This document shows positions 53,021-61,900 of a stretch of 64,000 nucleotides of DNA, piece by piece. Under the pieces are notes generated by a model. The model was not told where the DNA came from and made no database searches. It worked only from the letters and a program-made list of their open reading frames with translations. Position 1 is the first letter of the stretch. Each line of letters begins with the position of its first letter. The translations under genes and the position numbers were made by a program. The stretch comes from Massilia aurea (GTDB lineage: Bacteria; Pseudomonadota; Gammaproteobacteria; Burkholderiales; Burkholderiaceae_D): the NCBI RefSeq assembly GCF_024753205.1, contig NZ_JANUGZ010000008.1, forward strand, positions 46,250 to 110,249, read 5' to 3'.

Positions 53021-53414
53021 CGGGAAAACGTTCGACGGTTAAAACCAAATTTTAGGGATTACAGAAACTATACGCGTATTTGCTCGCGACGATTGGCACC
53101 AAATTGGGATGGTAAATGTTTGACACAAGTCGGCCCGATGGCCTTACCGCTTTTCGAACGGTGATTTCGACCTCGTCGGTTGAGACAGTCGATGACTTTT
53201 CTAGCCCGGCAACCTGCTAAGCTGACGCCAACGGCCGACTCGGACTGTCGAAACTGCTTAGATTACTCTGCTGTTAATCTTCAGCCATCTCCAGAGGTCT
53301 GTTATACGGCTTTACTGGAAATACCGTACGTCTACCCACGTCTAATAACTAGCAATGCAACTACCGCAGACGAGGAGAAACTGAGGTTCCAACGAGGCCC
53401 TTGAGCGCGGTAAA
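53021..53414. other. Gap upstream of IS6 pair
   Basis: No supported gene; one open frame lacks RBS and recognisable product. Confidence 0.35.
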
Positions 53415-53713
53415 GGGTTCTGTCGCATTAGCAAACGCGGGCGGGCCAATCAGGTAAACTGCGGCGCCCGAACCGAGGACGAATCGAGATGCTGAACTTC
53501 AAAGGTATGCGCTTTCCTATCGATGTGATCCTGGTCTGCATCCGCTGGTATGCGGCTTACCCGCTGAGCTACCGGCACCTCGAGGAGATCATGGAAGAGC
53601 GCGGCGTGTCGGTCGACCATTCATCGATCAACCGGTGGGCGGTTCCTTTCCTGCCGCTCATCGAGAAGATGGCTCGTAAACATAAGCGTCCGGTCGGCGG
53701 CAGCTGGCGCATG
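53415..53713 (+). mobile_element. IS6-family 5' fragment, cut by a second IS6 copy
   Basis: Left IR GGGTTCTGTCGCATTAGC and the transposase start (MLNFKGMRFPIDVILVCIRW through GGSWRM) are intact, then the next IS6 end begins at 53714. The inner copy inserted into, or recombined with, this one in the opposite orientation. Confidence 0.8.
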
Positions 53714-54539
53714 GGTTCTGTCGCGTTGCTGATCAAGCAGCGGAATTTTTCCGGAACGGCACTGTATCGCTCAAACTGGACGGACCATTCCTGCCAGCGC
53801 AGAAAATTGGTCGGCGAACGACATGGCATCAGCGCCGTCGATTGCGAACTGACCCTTGCGAATCATGTGGACCAGCTCGATGCCAGCGAGCACGGAGCCA
53901 GCGGACTGGAACGATTTGAAGTTGAGCATCGGCCTAGTCAACCGCTTGATGGCGCGATGGTCCTGCTCGACAATGTTGTTAAGGTATTTAACTTGGCGCA
54001 CAAGGATCGGCACGTTGCGGCCGGCGTTGATCGCGTCGATCGCGGCCTTGTTGGCACCGCTCTTGTCCATCGCGACCTTTTCCGGATCGCCGTTCGTTCC
54101 CATGGCCTTGTCGAAGAAGCGCTTCGCTGCAGCCATGTCGCGCTTGGTTGTCAGCAGGAAGTCGACGGTCTTGCCCTGCTTGGCTTGTCGACAGCGCGGT
54201 AGAGGTATTTCCAAACGCCCTTGACCTTAATGTACGTCTCATCCATGCGCCAGCTGCCGCCGATCGGGCGCTTGTGTTTTCGGGCCATCTTTTCGATGAG
54301 CGGCAGGAAACGAATCGCCCACCGGTTGATCGATGAATGGTCGACGGAAACGCCGCGCTCTTGCATGATCTCCTCGAGGTGCCGGTAGCTCAGCGGATAG
54401 GCCGCATACCAGCGGATGCAGACTAGGATCACATCGATCGGAAAGCGCATCCCTTTGAAGTTGAGCATGTCGATTTATCCTGGATTCGGCACCACAGTTT
54501 ACCCGACTGGCCCGGCCCGTTCGCTAATGCGACAGAACC
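53714..54539 (-). mobile_element. IS6-family insertion sequence, transposase frameshifted
   Basis: IRs GGTTCTGTCGC at both ends delimit 826 bp, typical for IS6. The transposase on the minus strand starts at 54468 (MLNFKGMRFPID). A frame change near 54190 follows, then it continues with KTVDFLLTTKRDMAAAKRFF, VEQDHRAIKRLTRPMLNFKSF and MVRPV ending at 53771. The shift falls after the first DDE Asp (DETYIKV). Confidence 0.85.
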
Positions 54540-54978
54540 TTTTTCAGCGCGCCAACCCGCTAACTGAAGCGAACGGCCAAGCTCAGTAAATACAGTCATT
54601 CCTATATTGCCGGTTGCATTTCTAAGGACGAAGAAATGAAGTGAGCCATGTTTATTTTACACAAAATTCGCTGAGATGTCCCGCTGTACCGCGTGCGGCA
54701 TATGACCTTGTTGGCAACTGGGCGCCTTGCGATTTTATGCTTATTGCATGCATTTCCGGAAAAATCAAGCAGTTGTTAAAATTCGAAGTATGCGACAATG
54801 GTTGGGTATAACTGCCTTTACTACCTTTAACCCTTATATAGCCCATCTTATTTTTCCGGTTTCTGAGGTATGTGGTTCGACCGATATTGCCCCATGCGTG
54901 TAGACATGCAGTTGCCTCGGCAGTCATAGATCCGTCACTGGCATCTTTATCGCTTTATAATCAAAAATAGGATTAATC
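54540..54978. other. AT-rich leader of the VOC-aminotransferase operon
   Basis: No convincing gene. It lies between the IS6 copy and the biosynthetic genes and presumably includes the promoter of the operon at 54979. Confidence 0.35.
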
Positions 54979-55488
54979 ATGGATACGAAAGTAGACGATC
55001 TCGGCGCAAGACCTCGTTACCAAAAAATCGACCATATTGCCATTGCCGTGAAGGATCTAGATGCTGCGATTAAATTTTTCCAGAATTGCCTTGGGTTTAA
55101 TCTAGTGCGACGTCGTGACATTCGGGGCGCGGTTACCGGCATGGTATCTGCAGAGATGGAACACAACAATATTAAGTTTGTTTTATGTCAAGGCACCGAG
55201 CCGGAATCTCAAGTTTCACGGTTGATACAACAACATGGCTCAGGAGTCGCCCATATCGCTTTGGCTGTGGAAAACGCTGAAGATTCGGCTCACATCTTAC
55301 AAAAGCATGGGTTGCAGTTCGATACCACCGTAATTCGCGGTCCAGGCCTGAAACAAATATTTTCGAGGCGGGACCTCAATTCCGGTCTAAGTTTTGAATT
55401 TATCGAGCGAGACGCTAGCCAGCAGGAATTTCTTGAAGAGAATATTCAGGAATTGTTCTCTCAATTGGAGAAGTCTAGTGCCTACTAA
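54979..55488 (+). CDS. VOC protein, HPPD-like half
   Basis: The 169-residue protein has one vicinal-oxygen-chelate unit. Likely ligands are His in DHIAIAVKDLDAAIKFF, His in GVAHIALAVEN, and Glu in SFEFIER. Its end (EENIQELFSQLE) resembles the C-terminal helix of 4-hydroxyphenylpyruvate dioxygenase. It is only about half the length of HPPD or hydroxymandelate synthase, so it may dimerise or have another reaction. It overlaps the aminotransferase gene, suggesting joint use in precursor synthesis. Confidence 0.6.
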   Translation: MDTKVDDLGARPRYQKIDHIAIAVKDLDAAIKFFQNCLGFNLVRRRDIRGAVTGMVSAEMEHNNIKFVLCQGTEPESQVSRLIQQHGSGVAHIALAVENAEDSAHILQKHGLQFDTTVIRGPGLKQIFSRRDLNSGLSFEFIERDASQQEFLEENIQELFSQLEKSSAY

Positions 55489-56800
55489 GCTTAGAACAGG
55501 ACTACAAGAGGATGGAGGCAGGCATCCGTCACCACTAAATGTAATGAACTTTCTTAACGAGGTGGCTGAACGCTATCCGGTCGCCATCTCGTTCGCATCA
55601 GGGCGCCCAACTGAGGCACTATTTGATATCCAGTCATGGCTAGCGTTACTGCCTGAATACGTAATTTATCACGCTGAGCGCAGCGGTAGGTCTACCGCCG
55701 AGACATACGCATTACTGGCTCAATATGGACGCACGAACGGCTTGATTAATGAATTGATTGCTAAACAAATCGGGTGTGACCATTCGATTAATTGTACGCC
55801 AGCTCAAATTATTGTCACTTCGGGTTGCCAAGAGGCTATTAATATCCTCGTCGCATCCCTTTGTGACGGGCCGACGGACGTGATTATGGTGCGTGACCCG
55901 TGTTACATCGGCATTACTGGTGCCGCAAAGCTGAATCACGTTGACTTGGTACCGTTTCTTTGTGACGACGTAGAGCAGTTGCCTGATGCATTATACGATA
56001 GCGTAAAGCGCGCCAGGCTAGCGGGAAAGCGACCACGTGTGCTCTATCTTGTTCCCGATTTCGATAATCCTACCGGTAGCGTTTTATCACGCCAAGCGCG
56101 TGAGGCGGTTATCGAGTTCTGTTCGAAGGAAGGAATTTTCATTTTGGAAGATAATCCATATGGATTGTTCCGATATGAGGGCGAGAATGTGCCTGCGATG
56201 TACGCACTTGATCGACTGGGTACGGTAATATTCCTTGGCACCTATTCAAAGACGCTATGTCCGACGCTGCGCATCGGTTATGCGGTGGTACCTGATGGAT
56301 TATCGAGGCAGAGCGGTATTGGGGTGACACTCCTGGATCGTCTGTCGCAGATTAAAAGTTTCGGTACAGTTAACACAAGTCAAATTACCCAAGCTATTGT
56401 AGGTGCTGTGTTGCTGCGTGAAGGGTGCAGCCTGCACCGGATCGTGGGGAAAGGCATTGCATTATATCGTCATCAACGCGACATCATGCTGGCAAACTTG
56501 GTTCACGCATTTAACGGTTTGGAGGACCATGTAAAATGGAATGCTCCAGCAGGTGGTTTCTTTCTTTGCGTGGAATTGCCATTTGATTTTGGCCGAGATG
56601 AAGTGGCTCGATGTGCCGAACAGTTCGGCGTATTAGTAATGCCACTAAGCTTCTTTTCATTTGGAACGCATCAGCGACGTCGAGTGCGACTTGCATTCAG
56701 TTACGCTTCCGAAGAAAAAATCGCTGATGGTATTGCTCGTTTCGCCGCTTATGTTCGTTATCGGCTCATTAATGAGCGCAATACTAGCATGTCAAGTTAA
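55478..56800 (+). CDS. PLP-dependent aminotransferase (fold I)
   Basis: The GTG at 55478 is preceded by GGAG and overlaps the VOC stop. The 440-residue protein has TSGCQEAINIL, PDFDNPTG, FILEDNPYGLFRY and GTYSKTLCPTLRIGY, where the Lys binds PLP. The closest known type is the MocR/2-aminoadipate aminotransferase group without an N-terminal HTH. In the NRPS context it may make a nonproteinogenic amino acid, for example by amination of an aryl glyoxylate or keto acid. Substrate is unproven. Confidence 0.7.
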   Translation: MPTKLRTGLQEDGGRHPSPLNVMNFLNEVAERYPVAISFASGRPTEALFDIQSWLALLPEYVIYHAERSGRSTAETYALLAQYGRTNGLINELIAKQIGCDHSINCTPAQIIVTSGCQEAINILVASLCDGPTDVIMVRDPCYIGITGAAKLNHVDLVPFLCDDVEQLPDALYDSVKRARLAGKRPRVLYLVPDFDNPTGSVLSRQAREAVIEFCSKEGIFILEDNPYGLFRYEGENVPAMYALDRLGTVIFLGTYSKTLCPTLRIGYAVVPDGLSRQSGIGVTLLDRLSQIKSFGTVNTSQITQAIVGAVLLREGCSLHRIVGKGIALYRHQRDIMLANLVHAFNGLEDHVKWNAPAGGFFLCVELPFDFGRDEVARCAEQFGVLVMPLSFFSFGTHQRRRVRLAFSYASEEKIADGIARFAAYVRYRLINERNTSMSS

Positions 56801-56811
56801 GGCATTAGCCA

Positions 56812-57765
56812 GGCTTTGTTGCATAAATCAGCGGAATTCGTAATTCCCCAAACCCCTAGCCGGAATTATGGCATCGTCACCGCCACAGTCGCAGTTGTGT
56901 CCAACCTAGTGAACCGATTGAGGATGGCGGCAAGAGCCCGCAGTTTGGCGACTTGGCGGTCAATGTCCCGCGCCATGACCCGTTCACCAAGCAGTTTGAA
57001 GCATCGAATCTTAGTCTCAACAAGGCTGCGCCAGTGATAGGCGCTCCACTTCTCCCAAATTTGCCTGCCAAGCCGGCGCGTGGCCACCAGGATGGCGCTG
57101 AAGACTGTGGCACCAAGGCGCTGGTCCTTCCATGGCTTGGCGTTCTTGCGAGTAGGATAATCCCCTGCGTCCCACGTTCGGCAATTGCTTCGTTTCAATC
57201 TTGGTATCATAAGCATCATCGTCGCTGGCGCTCGCGACGAGCGCATCGGCTGGAATCTTGTTGAGTAGGCACTGCAGCACCAGCGCACCACCGGTTAGCA
57301 TTGTCTGTTACCTCGATAGCCTGGATTTCCAGTGTGCCGCGTCAATGCCAAGGTCGACCTTGCTCCGCTGGCGGTAGTCGGCCCCATGCTTTTTGGCCTT
57401 CCACTCGCCTTCACCTAACATTTTGATGCCGCTGCTATTGACTATGAGGTGCAATCCCATTGTTGTCGGCTGCGCGCAGATTGTCACCGAAAATGCTTAT
57501 GGGGCCGGCTGACGGTACTGAAGTCTGGCACCTGCTAGTCCATGCCAGCAAGTTTGAGCAGGCTTTGCGCCATACCCATCGCCTGGCGCAAAGCCAGATT
57601 GAACAAGCCCTTGTCCAACCAGATAAGAAGGGAGCCGCGCGCCTTCAGCGCCGTGTTGTAGTCTTTCCAGTTGGTCGTTAGGTACTTCGGTTTTGCCGAC
57701 TCATGCCGTCAGTTACCCCGCGGCTGACACCCGACCGGTGCACAGGCAGGTTTGTGCAAAAAAGC
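56812..57765 (-). mobile_element. IS5-family insertion sequence, degenerate
   Basis: Terminal repeats GGCTTTGTTGCATAAATC (56812) and its partner TTTGTGCAAAAAAGC ending 57765 match at about 14 of 17 positions. The minus-strand transposase is broken by several stops but includes RKNAKPWKDQRLGATV, RQIWEKWSAYHWRSLVETK and ILNRFTRLDT at its C-terminus. It lies between the aminotransferase and TauD genes. Confidence 0.75.
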
Positions 57766-57912
57766 TCTTTAACCACTTCAAAACGCGATGCTACGTAGCT
57801 GGGTCCTTCTACGCTAGTACTGACCGTTCTTGCACTAGATAATTCAATGCAGTGTAGATGTTTTTAGCAGGCCTGAATAAGACTGCGCGCTGGTAAATCC
57901 AAGCCATTAAAT

Positions 57913-58893
57913 CTAAGCCAAGTAGACATGAGTTATACGCGTACCTTCAAACGGTTCTCGACCGTGCATCGCAAGCAAGTTATCAATCAATAATACATCT
58001 CCTTGCTCCCAATCAAATAACAGAGAATTGGATAAGAGCACGCTACGAATTTGAGCCATAAATTCGTCGCTGATAGATGTGCCGTCGCCGAAAGTGCAGT
58101 TGTGTGGGAAGCCGTCTTTTCCGAATGCGTCCTCGATAATGTGACGCATGTCCGACGCCAAGGATGACGGATGCCACTGCTCGGCTTGGTTGAACCAAAC
58201 TCTTTGTCCCGATATCGGATGAACCAGTATCGCATCGCAAATTGTTTTTATTTCCAGTACATCATTGTTGAGCCATCGGAATGCGCCCTGACCACGTAAG
58301 CGTTGCTCAACTACTTCCTTTTCGCTCGTTCCATACGTGGACTGCCAGCCTTTGCCCAAGAAATCGTGGCGTTGCAGACGACGAACATAGCATAATTTCT
58401 TCTCCTCTAAGACGTCGCAAATTGGCTGAGGCATCTGTTGTAGGACATCTGCAGCGTGAGCAAGTGTAGTCTGCCCGCCTCGCGCTGCGGGACTTACACA
58501 ATGAAAGTAAAGACGAGTAGGCCAGCGGGGCAGGTAAGACATCTCATTATGCAGGGAAATTCTCTCGGTCGATGGATATTCGGTCGATGTGTAGATGTTA
58601 TTGCCGACATGTGTCCTTGGAGAGTTCCCGCCAATGTAAGCCGTCGGCGCGAGACCAAAACTATTAATAACTCCCAAGAAATCGACCGGTTCGACTACGT
58701 TAAATCCACGGAATAGTACACCTGCATGGCTAAGGATCATATCATCGATCTGTGCGCGATTTTCCCGGATATGAGAACACAATGCGGCCGTCGTGCCGCC
58801 TGTTGTCGGCGATATCACGACAGGGTGATGAGCTTGCTGAAACAAAGGTCTTATATTCATTTTAATTTGTTTTCTCGAAAAATGGCTTTTCAT
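57913..58893 (-). CDS. SyrP-like TauD/TfdA dioxygenase
   Basis: The 326-residue protein has the 2-oxoglutarate/Fe(II) facial triad: ISLHNEMSYLPRWP (His-x-Glu) and the distal His in LLAMHGREPFEGTR. AGVLFRGF and GGQTTLAHA are family segments. SyrP-type enzymes hydroxylate an amino acid bound to an NRPS carrier protein. The NRPS stop lies 23 bp upstream of this gene, so the two are one transcription unit. Met12 (MNIRPLFQQ, 58860) is an alternative start. Confidence 0.8.
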   Translation of the reverse strand: MKSHFSRKQIKMNIRPLFQQAHHPVVISPTTGGTTAALCSHIRENRAQIDDMILSHAGVLFRGFNVVEPVDFLGVINSFGLAPTAYIGGNSPRTHVGNNIYTSTEYPSTERISLHNEMSYLPRWPTRLYFHCVSPAARGGQTTLAHAADVLQQMPQPICDVLEEKKLCYVRRLQRHDFLGKGWQSTYGTSEKEVVEQRLRGQGAFRWLNNDVLEIKTICDAILVHPISGQRVWFNQAEQWHPSSLASDMRHIIEDAFGKDGFPHNCTFGDGTSISDEFMAQIRSVLLSNSLLFDWEQGDVLLIDNLLAMHGREPFEGTRITHVYLA

Positions 58894-58916
58894 TACTCGG
58901 CGATTTCTAACTCACT

Positions 58917-61900
58917 TTATTTTGTGAAATAAATTTCGTGAATATGTCTAACAACTTTATGGTTTTGTGGGGATCGAAGAAGTGTCATATGATTGGCTTC
59001 CACCTGAATTTCTTTGATTGATAAGCTGCATTCGTCCCAGCGGACAGTGTTTTTCTTTGCAAGCGCCCCTTGCACTGGATTGTGCCGGGTCGGTTCGAAA
59101 GCATAAACCAAATTCAATTCGCCGGTGTATTTCGTCTTCGGTGTGTATCGGGTATTAATATTTGTTTCGAATACCCGTATGATACCGGCCAAAACATCCC
59201 TGCGTGTCTGCGAAGGAAAAATTCCGGCATTCACCAGTCTAGCCAATAAGACGTCGACTTGCTCATCCTTATCCCACTTGCGCAAATCGTCCAAGACTAT
59301 ATTCAGGTCGCATTCATAATTCATCTCGTACAATTGAATCAGCTCGAGCAGAACATCCTCATGGGTTCGTACTGCGCGAACAATATGAGAGGCATTTGGT
59401 GAACGGCTGTCAAGTAACATCAGCATATTTACTCGTTCTCCAGCGAGGCTAAGTTGACGAGCAACTTCGAAGGCGATCCAACCGCCGTAAGAGTGGCCTG
59501 CAAAGTTGTAGGGGCCTTGCGGGTAGTGTTCGCGTATCGCGGCAAGATATGCGGTAGCCGCCACTTCAACATCCAGGTATGGAGCGAGCTGTCCACATAA
59601 CCCGCGTGGTTGAAGTCCAAGAAGTGGGATGCGAGCATCAAGTTGCTGGGCCAAGTCGACAAATGCCGTGACGCTTCCGCCTGCGCCTGGAATAATAATG
59701 ATCGGCTCAAAACCAGCTTGGCCTGCCTGTAGCACGACGGCCGGGCGATATGCAGCCTCGGGATGTGAGACTTCATTGTTCAATGCCGTTTGAAGAGACC
59801 TTCCCAAGGCGTTACCCAAATGCTCGATATTCGGCCAATCCATCATTGAAGCATGGTTACCTGGCACCGTATGAATCGACAAATTGTCACTATAGAATTT
59901 CCTCCATCCGATAGAGCAGTCCTGGCGCGATTCCCCCTCTGCGCTGAACAGAGTTAGATGAGTATTGATTTTCGGCGCCCAATATTTTGCCTTGGCAATA
60001 TGGTTTGCCGTTAGGGTGGCTAAGCGACGGCGTATCGTTGACCTCTCGATTTCACGAGGAAGCAAGCCAGTTTCATAACAATAGTCGAGCATTCGTTCAA
60101 TATCTCTTGTTTCTGCCATTTTCCTGAGTTGCCCAAGTGTCTCAGGATTCTGCCTGCCGAAGTAGCGTAGCATACTGAAGAACTCGTCAATTCCTTTTTC
60201 CTCGTCATAATGCAGTGGAACCGGTAGGGCAGTGTCGATTAAACCGAGAAACGCCACGCTTTCGCCAGCAGCAATTAGTCGGTTAGCGATTTCGTACGCA
60301 ACTAAGCCTCCGAATGAATAACCGCCAAGGAAATACGGACCTACCGGCTGGACTTGGCGCATTTCTGCCAGATAATCGTCCGCCATGGCCTCGACCGACG
60401 TGCGTGGAACCTCACCTTCTTCTAGTCCGGCTGCCCTCAGTCCATACACTGGCATGTCCATATCAAGCAATTGGCCGAGCTCGCTTACATAAGTGACAGT
60501 CCCCCCTGCCGCATGGACCAGGAACAAAGGCTTGTGGGTGCCGCTAGTGCGCACCGGGACTAAGCGCGTTGATACGCGCTTAGTTTTGTCGTTGATTGCC
60601 GCCGATAGTTTGGACAACACAGGGTTGGTGATGAGATCGCCGAGCGTGAGTGAAAGGCCGGCTTGGCTTGCGCGCGAAATCAAATGAACCGCGAGCAGCG
60701 AGTGTCCACCAAGCTCGAAGAAATGGTCATTGCGGCCGACACGGTCTATGCCCAAAAGCGTTTCCCAGAGCGCGGCAATTATCGTTTCGGTAAGCCCCTG
60801 AGGCGCCTCATAATCCCGGCATGCCACTGCCGATAAGTCGGGTGGGGGCAGCGCCTTTCGGTCGAGCTTGCCATTTGGGTTAAGTGGGAAAGCATATATT
60901 GTGACAAAGGCGGAGGGCACCATGTAGTTGGGCAGTGTTTCAGCGAGCGCGGCACGTAGCGAAGTAACTGACGGCGAGGTGCCATTTTTGGGCAGCAAGT
61001 AAGCAACCAAGCGGGTATCACCTGGATTATCCTCGCGAACCATAACCACGGCTTCCTGTATGTTGTCGCAATTGGTCAGTTTGGCTTCTATCTCCTGCAG
61101 TTCGATTCGGAAGCCGCGGATCTTCACCTGCGTATCGTTGCGCCCATGGTACTCGAGGTTTCCATTAGACAGCCAACGGCCTAGGTCCCCAGTCTTGTAC
61201 ATGCGTGCTCCAGGTATACGAGCAAATGGATCGGGCAGAAAACGCTCTGCTGTTAATTCCGGACGGTTGAGATAACCACGCGCAACGCCGACGCCACCAA
61301 TGTGAATTTCGCCTGCTACCCCAAATGGCACAGGCTGACCGTATGGATCGAGAAGATAAACATGAGCATTGGAAATCGTAGTCCCAATATGAGGGCGCTC
61401 AGAAGTATTGTCGATTAATCCAATAGTGGCATCAACCGTGCATTCGGTCGGACCGTACATATTGAAAAAGCGGGTGGTAGGAGCATTTGCTATTTTTCTC
61501 CAGAGTGGGAGGCTAACGGCCTCACCACCGAGCAGCACCAACTTTGGATGGTGGGACGTATCTGTCATGATTCCAGCGCGTTCTAGTACCTCAAATTGGG
61601 TTGGGGTACACTCGAAGGCGTCGATTTCATACGTTTGAAGGAAATGCTTGAACTCGAGCCCACTGGCGCGCACGCTCTCGGGCACAATCGTCAGGCAGTG
61701 TCCCGATAGCAACTGCAATATTCCCTTGAGAGACATGTCAAATGAGAAGGGGGAGTTAAGCGCGACATTCGCGTTGGGAGGCATGTTGGTGTATATGGTG
61801 GTAGACAGGACCAACCAGAAGTTAACCGCCGAGCGATGCTCCACCATAACTCCCTTAGGGCGTCCGGTAGAGCCTGAGGTGTAGATCACGTAGGCCAAGT

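Noticed and set aside
54652..54927. 91-codon minus-strand frame upstream of the VOC gene
   Set aside because: No RBS, no recognisable motif, and poor coding character in AT-rich leader DNA.
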